64,000 nucleotides of DNA from Pedobacter panaciterrae (lineage in GTDB: Bacteria; Bacteroidota; Bacteroidia; Sphingobacteriales; Sphingobacteriaceae), in the NCBI RefSeq assembly GCF_013204795.1, contig NZ_JABMKW010000016.1, positions 186,001-250,000 of the forward strand, given 5' to 3'. Position 1 is the first letter of the stretch, and every line of letters begins with the position of its first letter. A program made the position numbers and the translations under genes. This document shows positions 16,480-24,487 of the stretch, piece by piece. Under the pieces are notes generated by a model that saw only the letters and a program-made list of their open reading frames with translations, made no database searches and had not been told where the DNA came from.

Positions 16480-17730
16480 CTAATCTGCAATTGCTCTGAA
16501 CATCAAAGCAGCAACAGTTAAATTAGTTCTGCTGTCAATTAAAATGGCTGCGCCATTGGCTTTGTTATCCGTGTAAAAGTCAAAGGCAAGGGCATCAGCA
16601 GTTTTGATTACAATACGGCCTATGTCGTTTAATTTAAAGTCATAAGCTTCCTGTTTTTCAAGCGTATTGATATCAACTTTGTGTATGATCTCCCGAATTT
16701 TACACTTAGTAACTTTACTATTGTGCTGCAATAAATAAGTAATGCTCTCATCAAGAGGACGTTTATCCATCCAGCATACATCCGCTTCGATCAGCTGAGA
16801 GTTTTGAGGTAAGTGATCAGAGTTTACCAATACATCACCACGACTAATATCTATATTATCTTTCAGGTGAAGTGTTACCGACTGACCTGCATGCACTTCA
16901 GAAGGAGTTTGATCAAATATCTCTATACGTTCAATTACTGAACTGGTACCCGAAGGCAATACTGTTACTTTATCATTTACATTAAATGATCCACTAAGCA
17001 CACGGCCCGCATAACCTCTGTAATCATGAAGCTCATCAGTCTGAGGTCTAACCACCCACTGCACAGGCATACGGGCAAGGTTATAATCAGGTCCGGTCTC
17101 TACATCAACATTCTCCAGGAAATGAAGCAGGCTTTGCCCTTTATACCAAGGCATATGTTCTGATTCATTGACTACATTATCGCCTTTTAAAGCACTAATA
17201 GGAATAAAAGTAACATCCTTTAGGCTTAAATCAGCAGCAAGTGTTCTGTACCTGTCAGTAATCGTGTTAAATACCTCTTCGCTAAAATCAACCATGTCCA
17301 TTTTGTTTAGGCATACCACAACATGCTCAATACCCAATAAAGAAACCAGGTAAGAGTGTCTGATGGTTTGCTCAATCACACCATTACGTGCATCAATTAA
17401 AATGATGGCAAGTTTGGCGGTAGATGCACCGGTAATCATGTTACGGGTATACTGAATATGGCCAGGGGTATCAGCTATGATAAACTTACGTTTCTCAGTC
17501 TGAAAATATTTATAAGCCACATCAATGGTAATTCCCTGCTCTCTTTCAGCTCTTAGGCCGTCGGTTAAAATAGCAAGGTCAATTGATCCATCATCGTTTT
17601 TACGGTTAGACTGCTGTAAAGCCTCTAACTGATCAGCCAAAATGGAATCTGTATCATATAACAACCGTCCAATAAGTGTGCTTTTACCATCATCAACACT
17701 ACCGGCTGTAAAAAATTTAAGTAAATTCAT
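16480..17730 (-). CDS. cysN: Sulfate adenylyltransferase subunit 1 (GTPase)
   Basis: CysN is the regulatory GTPase of ATP sulfurylase; with CysD it makes adenosine 5'-phosphosulfate (APS) from sulfate and ATP. The 416-aa EF-Tu-like protein has the P-loop GSVDDGKST at residues 10-18, switch II DTPGHIQYTRNM near 92, the guanine-specificity motif NKMD near 147, and domains II-III behind. No C-terminal APS kinase (CysC) domain is fused, unlike the bifunctional CysNC of many bacteria. Its ATG overlaps the cysD stop by one base (TAATG). It is the last gene of the sulfate operon. The missing kinase agrees with the APS-reductase type of the CysH in the same operon. Confidence 0.97.
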   Translation of the reverse strand: MNLLKFFTAGSVDDGKSTLIGRLLYDTDSILADQLEALQQSNRKNDDGSIDLAILTDGLRAEREQGITIDVAYKYFQTEKRKFIIADTPGHIQYTRNMITGASTAKLAIILIDARNGVIEQTIRHSYLVSLLGIEHVVVCLNKMDMVDFSEEVFNTITDRYRTLAADLSLKDVTFIPISALKGDNVVNESEHMPWYKGQSLLHFLENVDVETGPDYNLARMPVQWVVRPQTDELHDYRGYAGRVLSGSFNVNDKVTVLPSGTSSVIERIEIFDQTPSEVHAGQSVTLHLKDNIDISRGDVLVNSDHLPQNSQLIEADVCWMDKRPLDESITYLLQHNSKVTKCKIREIIHKVDINTLEKQEAYDFKLNDIGRIVIKTADALAFDFYTDNKANGAAILIDSRTNLTVAALMFRAIAD

Positions 17731-18635
17731 TAAAAGTATCCTCCTTTTTTGCGGTCTTCCATTGCAGCTTCCGATACCTTATCGTCCATGCGGGCTCCGC
17801 GTTCACTAATCTTTGATGCGCTGATTTCAGCAATGATATCTTCCAGTTGATCTGCGTCAGATTCAACCGCGGCAGTACAGCTCATATCGCCAACCGTACG
17901 GAAACGCACTTTCTTGTGCTCAACAATGTCCTCTTCATCCATATTCAGAAACGGAGAAGCAGCCATTAGCTGACCATTACGGGTAATTACATCTCTTTCA
18001 TGAGCAAAATAAATAGAAGGTAATTCAATGTTCTCCCGACGAATGTAATTCCAAACGTCAAGCTCAGTCCAGTTACTGATAGGGAAAACACGAACGTTCT
18101 CACCTTTGTGGATCTTTCCATTATAAATGTTCCACAGCTCCGGACGCTGACGTTTCGGATCCCATTGCCCGAACTCATCCCTTACCGAGAAGATACGTTC
18201 TTTAGCGCGGGCTTTTTCCTCATCTCTGCGGGCCCCACCAATACAAGCATCAAAACCGTGTGCAGCAATAGTATCTAAAAGTGTAACCGTTTGCAGAGAA
18301 TTTCTGCTGGCGTTTTTACCTTTTTGCTCTACCACTTTACCCTGGTCAATAGAATCCTGAACCGAACCAACAATCAGCTTTTCGCCAATGCGTTCAATCA
18401 TTTTGTCCCTATAGGTAATGGTTTCCTCAAAGTTGTGTCCGGTGTCAATATGCACCAAAGGGAAAGGAAATTTACCTGGTCTGAAAGCCTTTTCAGCTAA
18501 ACGCACCAATGTAATTGAATCCTTACCTCCCGAAAACAACAAGGCAGGTTTTTCAAATTGCCCCGCAACTTCACGTAAAATGTGAATTGCCTCGGCCTCT
18601 AATTCGTCTAAATAATCTAAATTATACTTACTCAT
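17730..18635 (-). CDS. cysD: Sulfate adenylyltransferase subunit 2
   Basis: CysD is the catalytic PP-loop subunit of ATP sulfurylase. From the ATG at 18635 (MSKYNLDYLDELEAEAIHIL) the protein is 301-302 residues long, the usual family size. The PP-loop SGGKDS lies at residues 35-40. Further family motifs are LVHIDTGHNFEET, GGARRDEEKARAKER and the C-terminal TVGDMSCTAAVES. A longer in-frame start at 18704 would overlap cysH by about 55 bp and add an unconserved basic stretch, so I rejected it. It begins 14 bp after the cysH stop, and its own stop overlaps the cysN start. Confidence 0.97.
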   Translation of the reverse strand: MSKYNLDYLDELEAEAIHILREVAGQFEKPALLFSGGKDSITLVRLAEKAFRPGKFPFPLVHIDTGHNFEETITYRDKMIERIGEKLIVGSVQDSIDQGKVVEQKGKNASRNSLQTVTLLDTIAAHGFDACIGGARRDEEKARAKERIFSVRDEFGQWDPKRQRPELWNIYNGKIHKGENVRVFPISNWTELDVWNYIRRENIELPSIYFAHERDVITRNGQLMAASPFLNMDEEDIVEHKKVRFRTVGDMSCTAAVESDADQLEDIIAEISASKISERGARMDDKVSEAAMEDRKKGGYF

Positions 18636-18649
18636 TTTCTTTGTTGCAA

Positions 18650-19354
18650 TTACGAAGTGGCGTGTAAACCACATTCTTTTTTTGATTGATCTTCCCACCA
18701 CCAACGGCCGGCTCTAAAATCCTCGCCTTCCCTTACTGCTCTTGTACAAGGAGCACATCCTATACTGGGGAAACCCTTATCGTGTAATGTGTTGTAAACA
18801 ATATTATTCGTTTTAATGTATTCCTTCACCTCATCCAGCGACCAGAAAAAGATCGGGTGAAACTTGATCAACTGATTTTGCTCATCCCACTCCAGGTTGG
18901 TCATATCGTGCCTGTTTACAGATTGCTCAGATCTGATACCGGTAATCCATAGCTGATTACCGTTTAAAGCACGTCTTAAAGGTTCTAGTTTACGAATTCC
19001 GCAGCATTCTTTTCTGTTCTCTACCGATTCATAAAAGCTGCTCGGGCCCTTTTTATTCACCATTTCCTGTACAGCCTCTGCCTGTGGGAAATAAGCCAAT
19101 ATTGGTTTCTTATAAATTTCTAAAGTACGGTTCCACACGTAATACGTTTCTGGAAACAACCTTCCGGTTTCCAATGTAAAAACCTCAATAGGAATATCAT
19201 TTGCAAAGATCATGTGTGTAATCACCTGATCTTCCCAGCCAAAGCTGGTAGAAAAAACAATCTTACCGGGATACTCACTTGCAAAGAATTTAAGTGCATC
19301 AACCGGATCAAGTCCTTTTATTTTTTCTGCTATTTCTTCTAATTTTTCCTTCAT
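18650..19354 (-). CDS. cysH: Phosphoadenylyl/adenylyl-sulfate reductase, [4Fe-4S] APS-reductase type
   Basis: CysH reduces activated sulfate to sulfite using thioredoxin. The 234-aa protein has the catalytic ECGLH motif (Cys228). It also has the cysteine pairs Cys117-Cys118 (KECCGIRK) and Cys200/Cys203 (GCAPCTRA). That CC...CxxC pattern ligates a [4Fe-4S] cluster and marks enzymes that reduce APS directly; PAPS-specific enzymes lack it. This fits the absence of an APS kinase here. The gene starts 2 bp after the siroheme/TauE fusion gene and is followed by cysD after 14 bp. Function is secure; APS preference is inferred from the cysteines. Confidence 0.95.
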   Translation of the reverse strand: MKEKLEEIAEKIKGLDPVDALKFFASEYPGKIVFSTSFGWEDQVITHMIFANDIPIEVFTLETGRLFPETYYVWNRTLEIYKKPILAYFPQAEAVQEMVNKKGPSSFYESVENRKECCGIRKLEPLRRALNGNQLWITGIRSEQSVNRHDMTNLEWDEQNQLIKFHPIFFWSLDEVKEYIKTNNIVYNTLHDKGFPSIGCAPCTRAVREGEDFRAGRWWWEDQSKKECGLHATS

Positions 19355-19356
19355 GA

Positions 19357-20871
19357 CTAAACTAATTTGAGGATAAAGTTGATGATGCTTCTTAAGCTTA
19401 CCAGAATGACAAGAATACCTACCGAAACCATAATAGTTTTAGCAGAGATCTTGTTGGATACCCTTGCCGCAATTGGCGATGCAAGTGCACTACCGATAAC
19501 CAAACCTCCTACCGCCTCCCAATGTGCCCCATTTAACATGGTTATAAAGGTCAGCGAGCTCATCAACGCAATAAAAAAGCGCGTTATCTTTACTGTTCCT
19601 AATGAAAACCGGGCATTTCTTCCGCCGGCTATTAAGCTCGACAAAACAATAGAACCCCAGCCTCCGCCACCAACAGCATCAATAAAACCACCAAACAAAC
19701 CCAGCAATGAAACTTTCTTTATTTTTTTCTTTGGGCCTGTTGTTTTGGCGTTTGCTTTATACGCTTTAGAAAGGATTACAAATCCCAGTATTAAAGTATA
19801 TAAAGAAACAACCGGCTTGGTATAATTACTATAATGCTCTAATGATGATAACAGGTATGCTCCTGTTACCGCACCCACAATTCCGGGGATAAGCAATAAC
19901 CTGAACAATTTCCAGTTCACATTACCAAAGCGATAGTGCATCCAGCCAGCTATACCGTTACTCAAAATCTCAGAAAGATGAACACCCATACTGGCCGAAG
20001 CCGGTGGAACACCCATTGCCAAAGAGAATGAGGTGGTAGTAACACCGTACGACATTCCAATCGCACCATCAATCATTGCAAAAATAAAACCGCCCAGCAA
20101 GAACCAGTAAAACATCGGGTTCAGATTTTCAATGTAAGCCTGAAATTCCGGTTCTTTATGCCAAAATGCAGTAACAACAATTACAAAAGAAAATACGATT
20201 GCCAGCCATATCAGCCACTTCATCTTACCTCTTTTGCTTTTCTCTTCCTTATCTTTAACTAAAGAAGATTCTTCATCTTCAGTTGAAGCCAATTTTTCAG
20301 TAACCAATAACGATGTTACTTCATTCAGTCTTTTAACCTTCGAAGCAAAATCACCATTAAGTGTATTTCTAAGTGCCTCCATTTGCTGCAAAGTATCATT
20401 CAACTCGTCAGGCAAACTATCATTTAACACTTCTTTCAACCGTTTTGCAATGGTTGGCGATTTACCGTTGGTAGATATTGCTATTTTAAGATCACCCTTT
20501 TTAACAATAGACCCCAGGTAAAAGTTACACAGGTCAGGTTTATCAGCAAAGTTAACCAGCAAATTGCGCTGGTCGGCCTGTATTCTGATTTCCTGATTCA
20601 GCAATCCATTATTTGTAGCTGCCACAACCAAATCTGCACCATCCAGATCGGCAGCAACAAACTCTTTTTGAAGTACTGTTACACCCTCATGCTTGTCAGC
20701 CAGTTCCTGCAGCTCCGGTAAAATCTCAAGCCCTATAACGGTAACCCTGGCATCAGGGCTATTACCTAATATTGCTGTTAACTTTTCCAAACCAACCGGG
20801 CCAGCGCCAACAAGTATGGTATGTATGGTATTCAATTTTATGAAGACAGGAAATAACTGATTGCCTTCCAT
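19357..20871 (-). CDS. Siroheme-synthase dehydrogenase domain fused to a TauE/SafE (TSUP) transporter
   Basis: The 504-aa protein has two unrelated halves. Residues 1 to about 190 are a precorrin-2 dehydrogenase/sirohydrochlorin ferrochelatase domain, as in Met8 and the N-terminal part of CysG. It has the NAD-binding motif GAGPVG at 22-27 and the segment KIAISTNGKSPTIAKRLKE. After a charged linker (about 195-215) a membrane helix leads into about eight further helices (about 245-504) with TauE/SafE features such as GAIGMSYG and FGGFIDAVGGGGWG. The first half would finish siroheme for the sulfite reductase; the second would move sulfite, sulfate or another sulfur anion. One uninterrupted frame carries both, and it lies between cobA (5 bp) and cysH (2 bp). 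Confidence 0.9.
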   Translation of the reverse strand: MEGNQLFPVFIKLNTIHTILVGAGPVGLEKLTAILGNSPDARVTVIGLEILPELQELADKHEGVTVLQKEFVAADLDGADLVVAATNNGLLNQEIRIQADQRNLLVNFADKPDLCNFYLGSIVKKGDLKIAISTNGKSPTIAKRLKEVLNDSLPDELNDTLQQMEALRNTLNGDFASKVKRLNEVTSLLVTEKLASTEDEESSLVKDKEEKSKRGKMKWLIWLAIVFSFVIVVTAFWHKEPEFQAYIENLNPMFYWFLLGGFIFAMIDGAIGMSYGVTTTSFSLAMGVPPASASMGVHLSEILSNGIAGWMHYRFGNVNWKLFRLLLIPGIVGAVTGAYLLSSLEHYSNYTKPVVSLYTLILGFVILSKAYKANAKTTGPKKKIKKVSLLGLFGGFIDAVGGGGWGSIVLSSLIAGGRNARFSLGTVKITRFFIALMSSLTFITMLNGAHWEAVGGLVIGSALASPIAARVSNKISAKTIMVSVGILVILVSLRSIINFILKLV

Positions 20872-20876
20872 AAAAA

Positions 20877-21668
20877 CTACAATTCTTCTTTTAAAGCCTG
20901 GTAAAAATTCTTGATTGGCTGAAAAGAAGGATGTAAAGAAACCACCTGACCAAATATCAACAATGCCGGTGCCTCAATACCTTTTTCTTCTACCAGTTCC
21001 ACAATCGTATCTACAGTACCCACGGCTAGTTTCTCATTCTCTGTTGATCCGCTTTGAATAGCAGCAACAGGCAATAAATTCTTACCCTCGTTCTGAAACA
21101 GTTTCACAATCTCTTTAAGCTTACCCAATCCCATCAACACCACTACGGTAGCTTTTGATCGTGCAGCCTCATAAAGGTCATTAGATATTTTTCCGGAAGA
21201 GGTAGTACCTGTTACCACCCAGAAGCTTTCGCTAAGTCCGCGGTGTGTAACCGGGATTTGCTGCAAACCAGGTACAGATATAGAGCTGGATAAACCGGGA
21301 ACAACCGTTACAGGCACACTATAACCCACAGCAAAGTCCAATTCCTCATATCCCCTGCCAAACACAAACGGATCGCCACCTTTTAAACGAACCACGTGGC
21401 CGTAATTAAGGGCATAATCGATCATCAGTTTGTTTATTGCATCCTGACCATACGAATGTTCACCAGATCTTTTACCAACATATACCTTAATGGCATCAGG
21501 GTTGGCATAATCCAAAACTCCTTCATTAACCAATGCATCATACAAAACTACATCAGCAGTTTTAAGTGCATTGGCACCTTTCATTGTGATCAGTTCAGGA
21601 TCACCGGGACCCGCGCCCACAAGCGTGATCCTTGGCTCTCTGTTATATATATTTTTGTGAGTGATCAT
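20877..21668 (-). CDS. cobA: Uroporphyrinogen-III C-methyltransferase
   Basis: This SAM-dependent enzyme makes precorrin-2, the precursor of siroheme. The 263-aa protein has the family motifs LVGAGPGDPELITMKGANAL near the N terminus, YVGKRSGEHSYGQ, VVRLKGGDPFVFGRGYEE and the VVPGLSSSISVPGLQQIPVTH region. The start chosen is the ATG at 21668 (MITHKNIYN), preceded by a good Shine-Dalgarno (GAGGGGAG) inside the end of the upstream gene. An in-frame start at 21719 would overlap the sulfite reductase by 47 bp. It follows that gene by 4 bp and supplies its cofactor together with the downstream fusion protein. Confidence 0.96.
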   Translation of the reverse strand: MITHKNIYNREPRITLVGAGPGDPELITMKGANALKTADVVLYDALVNEGVLDYANPDAIKVYVGKRSGEHSYGQDAINKLMIDYALNYGHVVRLKGGDPFVFGRGYEELDFAVGYSVPVTVVPGLSSSISVPGLQQIPVTHRGLSESFWVVTGTTSSGKISNDLYEAARSKATVVVLMGLGKLKEIVKLFQNEGKNLLPVAAIQSGSTENEKLAVGTVDTIVELVEEKGIEAPALLIFGQVVSLHPSFQPIKNFYQALKEEL

Positions 21669-21672
21669 TAGG

Positions 21673-23757
21673 TTACTCCCCTCTTGTTCCTTTAATTGAG
21701 TTATAAAAACGCTCAACATCAGCTAAGTAAGCAGTTGCAAACGCTTCTGTAGGCTCGTTTTTGTTAATTTGAAGTACCAGGTCATTAAATGAACCTTCAA
21801 GTACAACTTCTCCGGTTTCAACGTAGTTTTTATCGAACTCTCTGATCACACCAATCTGAGTGCTGCTGTTCACACCTTTATCAAGCAATAAAGCTTTGGC
21901 TGAACCAACAAATACTGCGTAAGTATGATAAATGGCATCAGACCATGCCCCAGCCTCGTACGAAGCTTTAGCCCAACCTAATTTCTCTTCAGATTCTAAT
22001 AACAAAGTAGCCACAAGATCTATTACCACACCCGCACATTCACCAACACCAATAGCAGTTTCAAAAGTTTCTTCATGGCCCCAATCTACATACTCTTCGT
22101 CTTTAAGATTAGTAAGATCAGCAAGTGGTTTCAACAATTGGTAAAAATAATCTTTACCGTTTCTGTCATAATACTTGTTAAAGCCTTCTTCTTTTTCGGC
22201 TTTAGCGCCAAAGTCATTTAATAATGTTCTTAAAACATCGGTAGCACGTTTAGATGGCGCTTTAATTACACGCTCAGCTACCCTGCCTTCTCCGTTACCA
22301 ACTGTACCACCGCCAAGCATTACCTGTACTGCAGGTACAACTTTACCATTAGCCTTTACAGAGCTACCATGAAAACCAATGTGAGCCAAACCATGCTGTC
22401 CGCAAGAGTTCATACATCCACTGATCTTTATTTTAAGGTCTTTGTCGTAAATCAATTCCGGATATTCCTCGTAGATCACGTCTTCCAAAGCAACCGAAAG
22501 TGACATGCTGTTTGATATACCAAGGTTACAAGTATCTGTACCCGGGCAGGTAGTTACGTCGCCAACACTATCAAACCCAGGTTTAGCAAAACCTAAAGCT
22601 TTAAGTTCAACATATAATGAAGGTAAAGCACCTTCTCTAACATATTTCAATAATAAGCCCTGATTCTGGGTAACACGAATCTCGTCAGCCGCAAAAGGAC
22701 TAATTGCATCAACCAGTTTACGGGCGAGATCGGTTGGGATATCACCTTTAGTTACTTTGATGTACACACCATAAAAACCCTCTTGTTTTTGAACAAAAGC
22801 GTTAGTAGCGCGCCAGTGTTTATAGTCCAGTGAATTTACCACATCATCCAAAGCAGGATAATCCAATAATTCAGGCACCTGAGGATCAGGTACAGCATCA
22901 CGGTCTATTTTAAAAGATTTTGATTTATTGGCAACACGCTCTTCTTCAATAAGCCTAACAACTTCTTCTAAGCCAAGTTTCTGAACCAGGTATTTTAAAC
23001 GCGCTTTATTTCTATTGGTTCTTTCCCCGTAACGATCAAACACCCTTAGCATTGCTTCAGCATAAGGAATGATCTGGTCTTCGTGCAGAAAATCGTGAAC
23101 AGGTTCAGCTAAAAATGGCTGAGCCCCTAAACCACCACCTAAAACAACTTTAAAACCACGCTCGCCCTGCTCGTTAATTTTCGGAATAAAACCAAGGTCG
23201 TGGATATAACTAAATGCCGTATCTGTTTCATCAGAAGAGAAAGAAAATTTAATCTTTCTGCCCATCTCCTGGCAAATAGGGTTACGTAAAAAATATTTAA
23301 AAAATGCATGCGCATACGGCGATACATCAAATGGTTCGTTTGGATTTATACCTGAATCCGGAGAAGAGGTTACATTACGAACAGTGTTTCCACAAGCTTC
23401 GCGAATGGTTACATCGTCACGTTGAAGTTCTTCCCAAAGCTGGGGAGTCCTGTCTAAGCTTACATAGTGAATTTGAATATCCTGGCGGGTTGTCAGGTGT
23501 AAGTTCCCGCTTGCATATTCATCAGATACATCTGCAATACGTAAAAGCTGATTGAAAGTTACTTTACCAAATGGCAGTTTAATACGTACCATTTGAACGC
23601 CGGGCTGTCTTTGGCCATAAACACCACGCGCCAAACGCAAGCTTCTAAATTTCTCATCATGGATTTTACCCTCGCGGAATTCCCTGATCTTCTTTTCAAG
23701 ATCGATTATATCTTTTTCGACAATAGGATTTTCTAACTCTGTTCTAAAGCTCTGCAT
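21673..23757 (-). CDS. Siroheme-dependent sulfite/nitrite reductase with a HEPN-like C-terminal domain
   Basis: This 694-aa enzyme reduces sulfite to sulfide with siroheme and a [4Fe-4S] cluster. It has two ferredoxin-like half-repeats (about 40-115 and 325-390) and siroheme-binding motifs (about 115-215 and 400-540). The cluster ligands are Cys404 and Cys410 (CPGTDTC) and Cys448 and Cys452 (CMNSC). Residues after about 560 are an additional helical domain resembling HEPN, not present in classical CysI. No flavoprotein subunit (CysJ) is nearby, so ferredoxin is the likely electron donor. Nitrite reductases share this fold, but the cysH/cysD/cysN neighbours favour sulfite. It is the first gene of the operon, with a terminator-like hairpin in its leader. 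Confidence 0.93.
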   Translation of the reverse strand: MQSFRTELENPIVEKDIIDLEKKIREFREGKIHDEKFRSLRLARGVYGQRQPGVQMVRIKLPFGKVTFNQLLRIADVSDEYASGNLHLTTRQDIQIHYVSLDRTPQLWEELQRDDVTIREACGNTVRNVTSSPDSGINPNEPFDVSPYAHAFFKYFLRNPICQEMGRKIKFSFSSDETDTAFSYIHDLGFIPKINEQGERGFKVVLGGGLGAQPFLAEPVHDFLHEDQIIPYAEAMLRVFDRYGERTNRNKARLKYLVQKLGLEEVVRLIEEERVANKSKSFKIDRDAVPDPQVPELLDYPALDDVVNSLDYKHWRATNAFVQKQEGFYGVYIKVTKGDIPTDLARKLVDAISPFAADEIRVTQNQGLLLKYVREGALPSLYVELKALGFAKPGFDSVGDVTTCPGTDTCNLGISNSMSLSVALEDVIYEEYPELIYDKDLKIKISGCMNSCGQHGLAHIGFHGSSVKANGKVVPAVQVMLGGGTVGNGEGRVAERVIKAPSKRATDVLRTLLNDFGAKAEKEEGFNKYYDRNGKDYFYQLLKPLADLTNLKDEEYVDWGHEETFETAIGVGECAGVVIDLVATLLLESEEKLGWAKASYEAGAWSDAIYHTYAVFVGSAKALLLDKGVNSSTQIGVIREFDKNYVETGEVVLEGSFNDLVLQINKNEPTEAFATAYLADVERFYNSIKGTRGE

Positions 23758-23776
23758 CTTTTGTTAGGTCTAATTT

Positions 23777-23815
23777 AAAAAAAGCTTCTTTGTCGGGGAG
23801 ACTGAAGAAGCTTTT
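23777..23815 (-). promoter_or_regulatory. Terminator-like attenuator hairpin in the leader of the sulfate operon
   Basis: AAAAGCTTCTT (23780-23790) and AAGAAGCTTTT (23805-23815) form an 11-bp perfect stem with a 14-nt loop. On the minus strand a run of seven T follows, ending about 20 nt before the sulfite reductase ATG. The loop contains CAGTC, which can pair with GACTG about 20 nt upstream in the same RNA (plus 23834-23838), a possible antiterminator. A terminator placed before the first gene suggests attenuation. I did not recognise a known SAM or other riboswitch in the leader. Confidence 0.55.
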
Positions 23816-23905
23816 AAAAGTTTTGTTCCAAACAGTCCGTAGTCTTACCCTTTCATGCATTGCATGATCATGTATTTAACGCTACAATTCACTGTTTTCA
23901 TAAAG

Positions 23906-23913
23906 CAAATATA
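23906..23913 (-). promoter_or_regulatory. Bacteroidota-type -7 element for the sulfate operon
   Basis: The minus strand reads TATATTTG, an exact match to TAnnTTTG. It would start transcription near 23899 and give a leader of about 140 nt containing the palindromes and the attenuator-like hairpin. No TTG was found at the expected -33 distance, so confidence is limited. Confidence 0.35.
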
Positions 23914-24161
23914 TAAAGTATATAGGTTTGGTAGTACATAGAATTGTAAAAAAAGAATTAATGCACTAATTATCAATCAGTTATTTTGCAATTTAAAACC
24001 ATTCAAGATTAGCTAAGTTCGTGCTTAATAAAAGGTTACGATGCTTTAAACAAATACGCCGAGCTTTACTTCGTGTTAAGCAGCGAACAAATGTTAACAT
24101 AATGATAATATGAAATTTACACTATCTTTATGTTGTTTTGTAATTCTTAAAAAAATATGTC

Positions 24162-24473
24162 ATGAAAGATAAAAAAAAGGGATCAGCTATCAAATCTGCA
24201 ATCAAGGAACTTCGTAAATCATTAAACACTCAAATAGCCACAGGAATTGAAGCAGTAGTTACAGGATTGGACTACAACCCGAAAGATGCCAAAAAAGAAA
24301 TCAATAAAGCAGCAGCTAAATTAGCAAAAAAACTATCTAAAAAACTTAAAGTAAGCAGCTCTGATCTAATTGAAGCAAGCACTGTAACTAAGAAAGCAGA
24401 GGCTCCAGTTAAAGAAGCCGCTGCCACTGCTAAAGTTAAAAAAGTAGCTACCAAAGAGCCCGCTAAAAAATAA
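24162..24473 (+). CDS. Small lysine/alanine-rich histone-like protein
   Basis: This 103-aa protein is very rich in Lys and Ala. It begins MKDKKKGSAIKSAIKELRKS, has a helical middle (about 45-65, KKEINKAAAKLAKKLSKKLK) and ends in a disordered tail with AxxK-type repeats (KKVATKEPAKK). The composition resembles histone H1-like or nucleoid-associated proteins of Bacteroidota, so DNA or RNA binding is a fair inference. No catalytic motif is visible. It stands alone between two divergent or convergent units; its stop is 14 bp from the stop of the convergent phosphatase-like gene. Confidence 0.8.
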   Translation: MKDKKKGSAIKSAIKELRKSLNTQIATGIEAVVTGLDYNPKDAKKEINKAAAKLAKKLSKKLKVSSSDLIEASTVTKKAEAPVKEAAATAKVKKVATKEPAKK

Positions 24474-24487
24474 CGCTGTATTAAGCA

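Larger units (their letters stand above)
23758..24161. other. 404-bp divergent intergenic region
   Basis: It separates the minus-strand sulfate operon from the plus-strand basic protein. It holds the attenuator-like hairpin (23777-23815) and two overlapping palindromes, CATGCATTGCATG (23854-23866) and CATGATCATG (23863-23872), that could be an operator. It also holds a TATATTTG -7 element (minus, 23906-23913). The remainder (about 23940-24161) is AT-rich and shows no coding frame or other structure I can support. Confidence 0.5.

Noticed and set aside
18636..18704. Extended N terminus for CysD
   Set aside because: It would overlap cysH and add a basic stretch absent from the family; the ATG at 18635 aligns with known CysD starts.
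19367..19825. A 152-codon open frame antisense to the TauE half of the fusion gene
   Set aside because: It mirrors the transmembrane-coding strand, has no recognisable motif or ribosome site, and the opposite strand is clearly coding.
21669..21719. Longer start for the uroporphyrinogen methyltransferase
   Set aside because: It would overlap the sulfite reductase; the ATG at 21668 has a strong Shine-Dalgarno.
23758..23900. SAM or other known riboswitch in the leader of the sulfate operon
   Set aside because: The conserved core sequences of SAM-I and SAM-II types were looked for by eye and not found; only an attenuator-like stem is supported.
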